Positions 1-12,962 of a stretch of DNA of 64,000 nt are shown here, one piece after another. Source of the DNA: Brachypodius melanocephalos (Eukaryota > Chordata > Aves > Passeriformes > Pycnonotidae). Positions within the stretch are counted from its first letter, which is position 1, and each line of letters opens with the position of its first letter. Position numbers and translations under genes: made by a program. The stretch covers positions 14,622,065-14,686,064 of the forward strand of contig VZSR01001479.1 in NCBI GenBank assembly GCA_013398615.1. Reading direction: 5' to 3'. Below the pieces are notes generated by a model. That model worked only from the letters and a program-made list of their open reading frames with translations, did no database searches and had not been told where the DNA came from.

Positions 1-3000
1 ACTGGCAAAGTCAATGATATCATTTGTTTATATAGATTCGGTGCTACTAAAAATTGGGGGTGGGGAGAGAGAAAATTCCTTCACCATCTTGTACTTTTTA
101 CTTGTCAAGTTGTTGTACACACTGTCAGTGAAGCTGTGCTCTGGAATGGGCAGGGATGATGTGGCCCCAACAGGCTGTTGGTAGGGAAGAGGAATCAGGG
201 TGTCTGCCACTCTGGCTTGGAAGGAGTGTGCTACACAGTTCTCATTTTCTGCACGCATGATTAAGATTAAAGGAAAAAAATAATCTTGGTTCTAGCAGTG
301 GGAGCCACACAGATGTGAACTGAATGCAACACTGATTTTTATTTTTGCCTGTATGTCACCACTTCCTGTGACCTGAAGGACAGATTTGTCTCAGAGCTTT
401 CTACATCACAGGCAAAGACATTAATTACCCTTTTCAGAAATAATGGAGGAAAAGTACCATATTCAGTGTTTCATTATATACTTTGTGTTTTACTTTAGGT
501 GAGTCTAACAGCCTCCCAAAATCCCGGATCTGTTGGAGATTTTATCCATTCCTTCCTCCAAAGTTGAGGATCCCAAGCATTTTCCCAAACTGATTGATGC
601 AATCTCACATAAATCCAGGTAAGGCACAGGCACAGACCATGAGGAAAGCACACGTGACCACACGTGCATATATCTATATATATACCTTGTTTGATCATGA
701 GATCCATAGGTGCCAACTTCCTCCCCAGTCAGGGGACTCCATACATGCATGTGCATAGCCAGAAACATTTCTATTGTGTGATTAAACACACATCAGCTCT
801 CTCTATGTTTCCTGAGGATGGATTCTCCTAGGGCCCCAAAAGCCCTGCCAGCTGAATGGGTGCCTTGGGGGTTCATCACTGCTCCATGGCACTGCAGAGG
901 GTATTTCCATTAGCTGTCCATACCTCAATAGCCCACAGCCTCTCCTTATGTGTGTGGGCTCCTGCTCTATTCACATTCCCTCCATTTTCATCCTCAGACA
1001 CCGTGCAGGTATCAACAGGCATCAGCCTGGTGCTAATTGCCTCCTTCAGAGACCTCGCAGCTGCTCCACACGGCACTGGCTGTGTTGCAGCTCTCCACCA
1101 GCAGAGGTAGAAAGTCTTAGCCTGAAAAGCCAGGCACTTCACATGGTGCCTTAACAAGAGGTTACCAGGATGAATAGGCTAGAGTTGCACTTGCAAGGAG
1201 CTGAGCTCAAATTTTGGTTGCAGAGGGAATTATGTCTAAAGATCTCTTAAACCCTTGGGAAACTTTCCAGTTTCTGGGGTTATCATTGCTTAATCATACC
1301 CTCGACCCAGTGCAGGGTTCTCTCTCAAGATGGGGCTTGTTCAGGGACTTCTGTGGATTTTTGTTTGCATGCTTGCTTTTTAAGTGCTCTTGCTCTTTCG
1401 CAATTTAATTTGAGGTTGTTTGTTAAGGTATTTGCTTTCAGAAGGCTGCAGGGTGGGGTTTTTTTGTGTAGAAAAAGTAAAACATCTTTCCTCCTGGCTG
1501 AAAGGTACATGACATCAGAAAATGTAACTGGGAGAGGGAGCAAGATGAACAGAAGAGAATGAGGAGCATGTTGGTCTAAGACACAGCTGACATATGACAT
1601 TCAGACATTCTTTGAACTTTGCTTATTACATGAGTATTACATTTTATCTAATGGAACAAGGGATGGAAGTATCTGGTGGTGTAGGCCAGAGCTGGTATAG
1701 CCATCTTTTTGCCTGTTTTTGGATATCTCCCATGCTCAGAGGTATAGTTATGCTTTTGAAAGAGGAGTTCATCCAGAAATGTAAGGTATGACAAATGCAG
1801 CAGCCCTTGTCTGCACCTTGACATTTAAGTTCTGGACTCAACAGTTCTCCATTTATGGTACAACAGGAACATATTTCGTTCTGCTCTAGTAGCAGCACTC
1901 AATTGAATGTTACTGGCTTGTTGGGAAATTAGATGATTTGTCTAAAGCTCTAGGCAAGGGACACATTTTTAAAGTAAGAGTAGAGTGTTCAAGTGATGCC
2001 AGCATTAGCAGTCTGTAAATTACAGATGAGGTGCACTGAGCAAACAGTGTGTTATCTCTCTGAATGCTTAAATTTCTGCACATTTTGGCAACTTGTTTAA
2101 AGAAGGCAAGAGTTGGACTGTCAGCACTGATTTCAGTTTTGCTGTGCTGTGGGTTTCTATTTATAGTGGTCATGAAAGAGGTCCTGAAGGCAGCATTTCT
2201 TGTCAGTGAGTTGAAGAATCCCTCATATCTGCAGTGTTTGCTTTAATTTGAATATTTGTCATGGTTAATGGAAGATAGTCTGAGAAAGAGGGAATAAACA
2301 AACTTTATCTGGTCTCATCAACTTATGTGCATCTTCCTATTAGTGGTCAAAATTAGAGCCCTGTTTAAATGGCTACAATGCTCTGTGGATGCCAGTGTGG
2401 GAAGCTTCTCATTGCTGAGGGGATGTCACTCTGTATGGTTATCTTACAGCCTTGCATGCTAATATGGAGACTCTGGCCTGTCTTGTTTATAGCAAGTGAT
2501 CACATGTAAAGCACCTACCTCAAATGTGGGGTGACTTCCAGATGTCATCCCTAAATGGAGCAGGAGATATGCCCAGTGTGAAAAAAGATGCAGTGCAGGG
2601 CTCTGGCTGTGCTTCCAGCTGCAGAACTGCCCACTGCTCTCTGGTGCAGGAGCTGTGTTCTTGCCAACCAGCCAAGCTCAAGTCACTTAATAAGCATGAT
2701 AGGCTTCTCATATTTAGTTGCCAATGTATACCTTTGGGCAACATTCACACTCTCCAGTGCCTGCTAATTAATTTGTTTTCTTACACTTTCCTGGGATTTG
2801 GATTGGCACCAAAGCCCCAAAGGGAAGATTCTAGCTGTCAAAAAGTGAATGTTTATAATGAGTGTAAGGTGTAGATGGAAACTACATCGTTGTCACACAG
2901 CAGCTATGACATAAAAAATGCTATTCCATACTGTTTCCCATAAGGGAAAGAGATTATTTGGGAGGGCAGAAGATGTGATTACAGAAGACAGCTACCTGGA

Positions 3001-5435
3001 AACTGTCATTGAATGCTCCACATGCTGAAATAGTGTAGTGTGCAGAAGAAACAAGGCTGTGAGAAATATTTTAATAAATATTAAGATTGTGGATGAATAA
3101 TAAAAATATGTAAGTATTGAATAAACATGGCTGGCTAGCCTGTGTAGCATTGTCCAGTTGAGGAGCATAGAATTCAGAGTGGGAAGGTCAGGTTTTCCTC
3201 CTGGCCCTGAAACTACTGTTCTCTAAGGCCTCAAGTTGTATTTTCCTCTGATTTCATACTCTTCAGACCAGTAACATGTGCCTCAGTTTCCTTATTTCTT
3301 AAATGCTCCTGTTTGCTAATATAATTCCAGACCATTGATTATAAGTTATATATAGGACTCAGGAATGAATATTATGGAAATTTGAGATACTAATCAACCA
3401 TCATTGTTTTATTAATCAACCATCATCTCCTGGCTGTTTCTTGAGTGATAGCAGACTTTGCAGCCCTGTGGGATTCCTGTATAGAGACCAAGATTCCCTT
3501 TCCGTGTCTGAGACTTCTCCCATTAGCATCAGAGCCTTGGTGCTCAGGGCTTGCTTGCCTGCTGTGATGCCACCCCTGCTCCCAGGCTCTGCACCTTCAC
3601 ACCTAGTGCCAGGATCCCACAGGCAGTGTCAGCTCTTGAAATGGCTTGTTAATTAACTATAGGGCAGCATCTCTTTAAATCTGAAATTTATCTCCATGCA
3701 GTCTGATGACCATACAGAGTAATGCTAGCACGTAGCATCTTTCTCTGTAATGGTAGCATATCATGGGTCTGTATATCAAGGAACCCTTTGTGCTCCCTGT
3801 GGTCAGTAGATATGGTGAGCTCTACCCAGTTGCTCTTGCAACATCCTGTTTTCCTCATGATGCTTCAGGGAATCTCTGATATCTTTAGAAGTGCCCTTGA
3901 AATGGTTTAAGAGAAGTAAGTAAATCTGTTTTAAATACGCTGTGCTGAAGATGATCTGAATGATGAAACAAAAGACAGAAGTGTGCAGGTGATGAGTAAA
4001 TGGCCAAGGACATAAAATAGGAGGCTGATGTACAGCTCATTTGGCACCTGCAAATGTTTCCTCTGTGTTGAGTGCAAACCCTTGTGAGGCAGAAGCCAGC
4101 ACCTCAAACCTCCTTGCCAGCAGTGGAGTTGCAGGGAGGTGGTGGCGATCATTTTTGTGTCTGATTTTTCCTGTCCCCACTGTGTACCTGCAGAAGTACC
4201 AAGGTGTAGTCTCCGGGCCTGCACTGGAAACACAGAGACAGCCCTTCCCTGGGATGCAGTGGGAGGTGTGGGGGCTGCCTCCTGCTCCGTTTTAGCAAGA
4301 GAACATCTCTACAGCTCCCCATACCACCTTCTGTAGAATGACAACCAACATATGACTTGGGATTGAAATCCTTGCAGCTGATGGAAAAACAATTAAGATT
4401 GCATTAAAATTCTACGTAGAGAGCCAAGAAAAGGAAGATAATGTCAGAGGAAAGGTGATATGTAGGACAGTACAGAGAATTCTCTGAAGTTAAGCCTGTC
4501 ATTAGGCAGGAGCACAGAAGGTGCTAATTGTACAGTGCATTTCATTCATCCCACAAAGAATAATTAACACTTTCCCTTCTGCCTTCATTGGAAGGAATGG
4601 ATTCAGTACGTATGCTCTCTTGTTAAGGCAGGAGTTGTCATATTCTGCGTCCTTATGTGCAGAAGAATTTTACTGCTGAGTTTCTTCACTTGCTGACTGT
4701 TGAAAAGGAAACGCTGTTAATTGTGTGAGAGAATGCTGATTTCCTTAATGTCTCTGTGAGTTTCCATCTCTTGCTGTTACAGAAATTATTGACCCAAGAA
4801 CAAGCATCAGAACTGGCTTTCAGATAAACACAGGATTAAATATTACCCTAAATAGGGAAGAGCTGACCAGAGATTGCTCCTACCCTGAGAATCTGCATAG
4901 ATGTACTGGAAGGGGTGGAGAACAGTGCAAACAAGGACTTCTTGGGCCCATGCGCACTTCCAGCAGCCTGGAAGGGTGCTGGGGATTTTTTCTTAAGATT
5001 TATTTCCAAGCTGATTCAGTTATTGTCAGAGAAACCGAAACTCTTGCAACATGTAGACTGCCTTGCTACCCTGATCACTCCCAGTCCTGAGCAGTAGTAT
5101 TGTGACAGTGACAACTGCTTTGCAAAGCAAATCTTAGCCTCACCAGGTCCAGTCTGAGTGTTTGCACCTGAGCCTCCCACACTCCTCATGAAACTGAACC
5201 AGAGGTGATAGTCTTCACTTCCTTTAGCATTTGAGATGTCATTACATCTTACTACCCAGCTGCTGCTCTACTCCAGTGGTGACTATGCTTCAAGGCTGAG
5301 GTGATCAATGTCTTTGTATTTCACAGAAATAATTTAGATTGACTAGTTAAAGATTACAAAGCAGACTGACATTGTTGGCTGCAAATTCTACAGAGAAAAA
5401 TAAGATACTCTACACACTCTGATACTTTTGCCAGA
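1..5435. other. Gene-poor intergenic DNA, left end
   Basis: I see no coding exon here. All open frames are about 115 codons or shorter, overlap each other on both strands and lack splice-site or protein-family support. The composition is AT-rich with no CpG island. If the gene order follows mammals, the next gene to the left would be SOCS5, but nothing in this stretch can be assigned to it. A short piece near 3270-3300 faintly resembles an ancient SINE and is listed under rejected items. Confidence 0.6.
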
Positions 5436-5512
5436 GTCTCTGTAAGAGAAGGTATGTTAGTACAGTCTTGTGTAGTTGAAGGTCATGACTTTGATCCTCA
5501 TATGGGGCACCA
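5436..5512 (+). other. tRNA-Met-like sequence / LTR primer-binding site
   Basis: The plus strand reads like the sense strand of elongator tRNA-Met and ends in GGGGCACCA at 5504-5512. The last 36 bases (5477-5512) match the T-arm, acceptor stem and CCA with about five differences, mostly C/T or G/A changes of the kind left by CpG decay. The part before this (5436-5476) aligns more loosely, with small gaps and a diverged anticodon loop. CCA is followed by three bases and then the LTR end at 5516. In the element's own (minus) orientation this is U5, a 3-base spacer, then a TGG primer-binding site. It is not a functional tRNA gene: the anticodon stem-loop is lost and CCA is encoded. The tRNA comparison is from memory. 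Confidence 0.6.
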
Positions 5513-5515
5513 CTT

Positions 5516-6172
5516 TGTTGGGATTTTAGGAGAGACAGGACCACTGGAAGACCTCTTAAAACATGATTTATTGCCTTAGTGTCAAGGAGTGAGAACGTCT
5601 TCACTGCATACTCCAGGAGTTTGTGGTCAGTGGTCACAAGGCCACAAATTACGAGGACTTTTAAAGATTAATTAGCCAATAAACTACTGCTACAAAGAAT
5701 GTTTTTGCTTTCACACCAATCCCTAATTAATTTGTCTTATACATCTCTGCCACAGTGCCCACTCTCTTGACCAATCATCTGATGACACACAAACTTACAG
5801 TACTATACCTTAAAACTTCTTATTACCTTTATAACTACTTCTATATCTTAAACTCTAAAACTTTCTACTACTTAGCTTAATGTGTTTCTATCTAAACTAC
5901 AAACTCACATTTTTACTTACGATCTCTAAACTTGGAAGCTTTTTGCAAGGTCTCAGGTTGAACCCTGTATTATTTTTTTGTATTTGGGCTTGCATGCACA
6001 AGATTTTGAGAATTTTCTGGGCCTGGAATTCCCACTGTGTACTTTGTGTTAACTGAAGTTCTTCATCAAAATTCCTGCCAGAGACAGCCCAAAAACCGAC
6101 TCTTCCCTCAGTCTAGACATCTTGAAGGTTTTGGGAAGCTTCCCTTAAGATGATGTCCTCTTGAAACCAACA
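5516..6172 (-). mobile_element. Endogenous retrovirus LTR, minus strand
   Basis: In minus orientation the sequence has the layout of a retroviral LTR. A TATAAA box lies at 5828-5833 and an AATAAA signal at 5567-5572, followed by a U5-like end finishing in CCCAACA at 5516. Directly beyond it are a 3-base spacer and a TGG-type primer-binding site, so this is a 5' LTR or a remnant of one rather than a plain solo LTR. The other end is less certain. I place it at 6172 because an inverted terminal motif (CCAACA on the plus strand) stands there, giving about 657 bases. No gag-like open frame is visible to the left, so the internal region is deleted or too decayed to read. The family is not assigned. 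Confidence 0.6.
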
Positions 6173-9100
6173 AACAGCATCAGCAGATGGCTGGCTCTGA
6201 GTCTCATGACTGCTGCAGTGTGACTGGGGGAGCTGCAGTTCCACAGCCTCTCTCCTGCCCTGCTAGCCCACTGCTTGCATTACACCAGCATGGCTAAAGC
6301 AGCCCTGTCATGCCCACAGTGCATTTACTTCTCCCTGGCACTTTGGGCCTACAAAAGTAGGCTGCTGCAAGGTGCCAGTGTATTTTCAGCACTGTAGACA
6401 CCTGCTAGCATGTGGACTCTGAAGCACTGAGCCAAATTCCTTCCAAATGCTTGCATACACTCTTGAGACAAAGCTGTAAGATGCCCTTGCCTCTCTTTGA
6501 CACAAGCTGAGATAGCAGCATCCTGTCCTCAGTCCACCATTTCTGCAAAGATGCAAGCAGCTTTAGCTGCTGGAAACCAGGGAACCTCTGTATACTCATA
6601 CCTGCCTGGCCTGGTCTTCACCTATTAGCCCCATAACTAACTTGTGGGGCTTACATTGTTTCCATACAGCCCTTTTTGTCTCACTGCTGCATCCAGTCAA
6701 AGTTGGCACATGAGTAATCTGACTGAAATTGTGTTTGAGGGAGAATGAAATTAGTTCAGGGGCTAAAAAGGGACGTGTCATAAACAAGCTCTCTCATGAT
6801 TCTTAAAGCACTGACTCTATTCCCAACCTAAGCCCAGTGAGCTGCACATGAAGTCACTTAGGAAGGGTCTTCTTTGGGTTGGTGTACCTGTAACTACATG
6901 GCCATTGCTTGGATTTCAACCAGTCTATTTTCATTCATAGACTGCTCACCATCCATCTGTGAAGCTTATGTTCCTTCCTGAATGCACCAGGAAGTCAAAT
7001 GGCAATGAAATGTGATAATCAGGCAGGGGGAGGTAGGGAAGGAGGTGCCTTTGGTGCTTCACTGAAAGTTAAAGTGGATGTGGTTGCTGGTGGTGAGATT
7101 GACTGAGCAGGTGCTGGTGGTAGAGTATTGTGGGGATGTCTGTGAGGTGTGAGCAGTGGGGGCGTTCAGGGGGTAAAAGCATGCAGACTGCCACTGTAGG
7201 AGATGCTCTGTCAAGCAATGAAGAAATCCTGGTTTTTTGGAGTCAAGGAGCTGTTGGCTTATGGGATCAGGAAAGCTTGCAGGTTTACATCATCATCATC
7301 CTAGAGGTCTCCAGACAGTCTTAGAGAGTGACAGAAACAGCAAGAGAATTTCTTAGGCCAATGAGGAGCAATTACATATCCCAAACTCTCCAACTGAGGT
7401 GCCTGTCATGGTGTCATTCCCTTGTAAATTGAAACAACAAAGTCAATGAAACCAAAACCTGAAGGTTGATGGTGCAAAAAACAGCAGGAATGGGAGGTCA
7501 TAGCATTTCAAAAGGACATTGTGATTTTAGACCCTATTACCTTGTGTCAAATGAGTATATTCCATAAGAGTTGTGAATGGAACTCAGTTGCCAGTGTAAG
7601 GGAAGGAGGATCTCTGTTGGTTTAGGAACAGGAGACCACCAGCTTCCAAAATTTTGTAAGTATCAGTGATTTTTGCAGGCCTAACAGAAAAAAAAGTCTC
7701 ATGCTGGGCACCAGAATCCAGAGGCTACTTTTAAACTTTGTTTTGTTTTTCTGGTTGAAGTGGAAGAAGCATGTCTAACATACAGTCCTACCCTAAAGGC
7801 ACATTGACTTGAAAGTTAATCATAGTTCTGGCTATGATGGTTACAGTGAGTCTGATTCTCTGTCTGTGGGAGTCCTAAAGAATACTTGATAACTGTCCAA
7901 GTATGTGCTTAAAAATCATATCATAATGGCAGAGTAACTAGACAGCATAATCCAGAATGATCCCAAATGAAATGGAAGCAGAATTAAATGTTTCAAGACC
8001 TCAGCAGTGTCCCATAGATTTCACCTGAGATAGAGATAATTGTATGGCATGCATGAAGTGTTCCTCACAGTGGAAGTGCACTGAAGATGTACCTTCATAT
8101 TGTCATCAGGGAAACCCTACAGAAAGATACTTCCTGCTTTGGCATGGACAGGAATCTTAATACTACATGATACATAAAGAAATGTAAGCAAAATATTTTT
8201 CAGCTATATATTATATCATATGTCATATATTATGTTACATTGTATGTGAACTTGGTATGTCTGTCCCTGTATGTTTGTTTTGCAAATTCATTTACAAACA
8301 GCCAGCCCTGTTTCCATACCAGAAGCCTTTGATAAGTCAAGGAGAATGGTCCAAGCTCCTTATGTCCTCCCTGTAATCCCAGGCAAATAAATATAGAAAT
8401 CTCTAGGGCTGAGATGTGAGATGCAGTATTGATGAGCAAATATGGAATTGGCCTCACTCAAAATATCATTAGGTCAGCTGGTGAATTAAGATAGAGATGG
8501 AGCTAAGTGAAGTCCTCCTGAGGTGGGGAGGGTGGGATATGCTGTGTGTTTGTGCTGCTGGGTCCCTTGCAGGCATGCAGAAAGGCCAAAACCAATGAGG
8601 TTTGAGACTGTGGAAAGTTTCAAGTTATATGAAGCTTAATCCAAAGCTCGGTGAAGCTGAAGAAAAATCCCCCATGGTGCATGAATATTGCATGTGTTAT
8701 GGGACTTCCTTTTTTTGTAGAGCAATTACCTCAAATTCAGGGACACAAGCATTCCACTAAACCTCAGTTTTACTCTGCATTAGGGTTACAATGGATAAGA
8801 GAGGAGGAAGGAGCTGCTTCTTCTCTGAAGGTGAGTATGATAGAATTAATTTCTGGGTCAATTTCTCAAGTCACATCCAAGGTCTACACTGAGTTACAAG
8901 AGATGAAGATGATAAGAAGTCCATATGCAATACCTGCCATGAGCGACCAGAGAGGGAAACAGGCATGACCCCTTGCCTCATGCTCACCACATGTGTTCAG
9001 GAGCAGCAAACCATCACAGACAGTCAGCAACTGCATGTCTGTCTTGGATACAACACATTCCCTCTCTTCTGGAACAAACTGTAAGCATGAAATCTGGCTT

Positions 9101-10335
9101 AACTTACTTGCAATGTAAGTTGAACCTTTAGCGAAGTTTGGGTTTTACAACTACACATACTAATGCCCTGTGAGCAGGAATCGTGTCTTTTGCTTTGTCA
9201 TTGTAATAACCAGTGCTATTTGGAAGTTGTTCTATCAGCACAAAACCTCACTGCTGCAGCCTGGAAAACCCTCTCTCTCTGTTAAGACTCCAAGAAGGAC
9301 TGCTAGCCATGTATGTGACCCTGGGCAAATGATAGAGCACAAGTCCATTGAGCAAACAGGCCAAGTAGGTACGTGGAAATCAGCAGGTTGTAATACACTG
9401 CCCTGGGAATAAGTAATGTGGAATGTGACGCCTCTGGGGACCAAATGGTGATGCAAAATATGCATGCAGAACTGTAAGCAACAGAAAGGGATAAAACATA
9501 AAACATGCAATTACTACTTTACAATTACTAACACCACATTCAGCAATTATTTTTTAAAATTGGTATTTTTTGTTTAACATGTAGCTGAGGACTGATTTAT
9601 GATTTGATTTCAACTATCTAAATGAATTGCAGTTATTCTGGCAGTTATTGTGTAAATGGACGTGCAGGAGTTCATCTCTCAGTATCCAGTCTGGTTTTTA
9701 TGGCTGCCATTTTATTCCTCTGTGATTGCTCTAGGATTGACTTTGCTTGCCAATACTTACAAGTTAAAACCAAATTTTAATATATTTCTTGGCTTAAGCA
9801 TAAGATTGAGGGCAGGGGTTGTTTCATTTGTGATTTGGGATTTTTTTTTCTCTCTATCTTCTGGGGTTTTTTCCTATTAATTTCTAATTCAGTTGCTAAA
9901 AGTCTTTGGTATATTGATCTGTTTCATATTAAAGGAATAATAGCAATTTTCCCTGAATAAGCAACACTTGGCGATGTGTATTCTATTTAGGCAAGAAGGA
10001 AGAATCCAAGAAGAAACAGTTCTTCCCAGGGAGGGGAAGGAATGTCACCAGTGGAAAGTCATAGCACTGCTACAAGGATCTCAGCCTAATGGGGCTGGTG
10101 GACAGCAAAAGGCTGGCCTTTGCTGACCCTGAATCTCTCTTTTTTCTTCCTGGAGGGATGCCTCCACTGCAGAGGGCAGCAGTCAGAGCCAGAACCGATA
10201 TCAGGGATCAAGGAAACCACAGTAAAAGGAGAATTTCTACTCTGCCTACAGCAGAGTGAGAAGATTTGGATTAGCTGCCTAAGTCAAGGTCAGATGCTCT
10301 CTAAGAGAGTATTAGAGGCATCATCTGTGGGGAAA
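6173..10335. other. Intergenic DNA, no gene seen
   Basis: No coding exon, RNA gene or clear repeat is recognised. There is a short CAT-rich run near 7289-7300 and an AT-rich patch at 8200-8245. Open frames are short and without family resemblance. Confidence 0.55.
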
Positions 10336-10400
10336 AATCACGGAATGGGAATGGGAAGGGACCACAGTGGGTCACTTCATCCAACCGCCCTGCAGCAGAC
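10336..10400 (-). mobile_element. CR1 LINE 3'-end fragment
   Basis: The plus strand reads AATCACGGAATGGG followed by a GGAAGGGACCACAGTGGGTCA-type string. That is the reverse complement of the conserved CR1 3' end, which normally closes with an octamer-like tail after a 'TTCCAACCC' segment. Only about 65 bases are recognisable. Confidence 0.6.
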
Positions 10401-11389
10401 CTAATTAAGCAAAGAGCATATGCACAAAAGGAATACAGGAACATTGACAAGTAGAAGGTCTCTAATTGCTGAAGCACCTAAAAGCCAGTGGGAGAAATGG
10501 GAAGAAGAAATCTACCTGATTGGAAAGTGGAGGTGGAGGAGATTGTCTCAAGTCTGTCTGGGTTTTGTGCCTCTGATGGATTCAGGACTCAGCAGTTTGC
10601 TCACACTACGACCTGAAGGCTCCTCTGTGGCATTGTGAGGTCCTGATACTTTCCAGTTTCCAGTGACAATGTCTGACAGAAAGCATTATGCAGATCCTAC
10701 CGTGTAAGGATCTTGGGACTTTCCAAAGGGCTGTGACTTGGTTAAGAGCCGATCGAATTTATAGTCAGCCCAAGCTGAGGTGGAGAAAACTTGGACTTCA
10801 CATACTGGAGATTTTCAACTTCAAAGCACCCTTGGGTGCACTCTAGCAGGCAGAGCCTAGACAGAGCCTGGGACCCGCAATCCTTTGTGAGCCTTGCAGT
10901 GGTTAGTTATGGTGAGTCAATATTCTGGGTCCTGTGGGTTTCCATGTACTTTCCAGTCTAAAGATTCTGAACTCACAGAATGCAGCAAAGCACATAAACA
11001 GCCCTGGGCTTTGCTGAAGTGGAAGAAACTCCCAACTACATTTCTGCAATGCTGCATGAACGTCCCGTTACACTTGTACCTTCATCCAGCCACCAGCCAA
11101 AAACTGTGTGAAATGGATTCTTGATGTCAGCATAGAGCGGCATGTGATTCCCTTATAATTTGGGGTGAGTCCAGGCTTCAATCATGAAACCTCACAGACT
11201 GGAACTGAGGAGGAAGGAGAACATGCAATATTCTTTTAAAAGGTTGCAGAGTTTCCTTAATATCTACTCCTCAGAGCCATACGGAAAATTCAGTTAGGCA
11301 CCTAAATGCTTTCCAGAACTTTTGCTGCATGGAAGCATCCTCACGACTGTAATTTATGCTTTGAATTATAGTCAAAATTGTTATTTCCC

Positions 11390-11421
<32 letters not shown>

Positions 11422-12699
11422 CTGGTTGATTACTGTCATCAATTCTTGGATGCTAGAAATGACAAAATTTTTTTTCAAATATTTTTCTAATGACAGGATA
11501 GAAAATAAAAAAGCCCTGCCATTCTTGGACCAAAATATGAGTTAGGCTAGTTCTAAAAATGAGAGAATGGAAAATTCTTCTTTCAGCTCTTGAAAAATTA
11601 TTTTAAAAATATGGAGTCACTATGTAAAATGTAATAGAGTAAGTGAACATAATCTTAGTGGCTCAGAGATACAAAGTAAACCTGAGGTACAGTGACTAGT
11701 AGCACCCCTTTGGGTAGCTATTGCTTATCTCGCAGTATATTGATGTCTCTACTAGGCCTGAACTTGTTAGACATGACACTCCAATCTCAGAGTAGATTAC
11801 TGCAGCAGCTTTTTGCCTTAGGACATACAAATTTGATCCTTGTAACTTCACTATAGATAAATTTTTATGATACATATAAATTCCCTGTTGTGTACATCAA
11901 AACCTGACCATGACCAGACTGTCAATGCACAGCGTAAGAGGAGGTTTTGTAGTTCTTTCATACTGCTGGGCCTGCTTTTCTTTCCCAGCATTTGTATATA
12001 TATTTTTATATGGGGAGCAAATGATAAGAGCCTCGTATTATGCTGAAAGATAAGAAAACATGAGAGTATTTGTATTGGTCTAATGTGGTGCAGAATAGCC
12101 TTTCAGAATTGAATAGAGCCATGCTCTTTTGTCTTGAACTGAAGCAGACTCAAAAAAAGGAATATTGGCATTACAGAAATTATTTCCACATGCATGAGCT
12201 GCCTAGGAAACAGGCTGAGGAAAAGTTTACAGGGACCACAAGAGAAAAGAGTGAATTTTAAGTACCTAGAGGAGAAAATATCAAGAAAACAGTGTGTCCT
12301 CTTCTGCTGAAAGCTTAATTAACTTTGCCTGAGCCTTCTGGCTTCAGGAATTTTGGATCCTCCTGCTTGAAGGACTGGCCATGTGCATTTGTTTCAGAAA
12401 GGCTCTCCTAGATGTAGAGCACTGCTGGCTCTCTGACTTCTTTTAAAAAAGACAAGCGTTGGCTCTGTTTCAGCATTGGACTCATTCATTGATCTGGGCA
12501 ATGGAGTGGCTCCAAAGAGGGAGGAAGGAAGACTGCAAATCATGAATGAGGATGGTCGATGAACCTGGTCATCTTCACTGAGTGTTTTGGAAGGAGAAGT
12601 TTTTGTCTGAGAATGAAGAATGTCAGGAGACTTACTAGCAGCTAGAAAAAATACTATGTGTATAAAGATGAATCCAAGTTCTTCTAAGAGGAAGACAAT
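10401..12699. other. Intergenic DNA with one microsatellite
   Basis: No coding exon is recognised. The stretch contains the (TAA)n run at 11391-11421 and otherwise looks like single-copy AT-rich DNA. Confidence 0.55.
11391..11421 (+). repeat. (TAA)10 microsatellite
   Basis: An uninterrupted TAA trinucleotide run of 31 bases, likely to vary in length between individuals. Confidence 0.97.
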
Positions 12700-12962
12700 G
12701 GCAGGACAGGACAAGAGACACCAAACACAATGTGGGAAATTCTCACTTGTTATTAGGATTTTTTTTTTCCACTGGAAGGGTGATGTGGCAATGGAATTGA
12801 TGACAGGAGAGTCTGCAGGATCTCCCACCTTGGAGATAATGAGATATTGACTGGATAAAGCCCTGAACAAATGTGACCTCAGCAGACCTTACTCTGAGCA
12901 ACTAGTTTTCCCAAATAACCTATGGAGGTCCCTTCCAGCCTGAATTATTCTGAGATTCTGGT
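12700..12962 (+). mobile_element. CR1 LINE 3' fragment
   Basis: The sequence follows the CR1 3' region in order. A 'GACAGGACAAGAG' segment at about 12703 is followed by a diverged middle, then 'GGATAAAGCCCTGAACAA', and it finishes with 'GGAGGTCCCTTCCAGCCTG' and 'ATTATTCTGAGATTCTG'. The degenerate octamer tail marks the 3' end at about 12962. A minus-strand open frame of 158 codons over 12394-12870 overlaps this element and is a chance frame. Confidence 0.7.

Noticed and set aside
3180..3300. Possible MIR-type SINE (ending GTGCCTCAGTTTCC)
   Set aside because: Only a short 3' phrase resembles MIR; the tRNA-like head and core are not readable.
5436..5512. Functional tRNA-Met gene
   Set aside because: The anticodon arm and D-arm are not intact, CCA is encoded, and it abuts a retroviral LTR end, so it is a primer-site-related sequence.
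12394..12870. 158-codon minus-strand frame
   Set aside because: Overlaps the CR1 fragment at 12700-12962 on the opposite strand; no domain or splice support.
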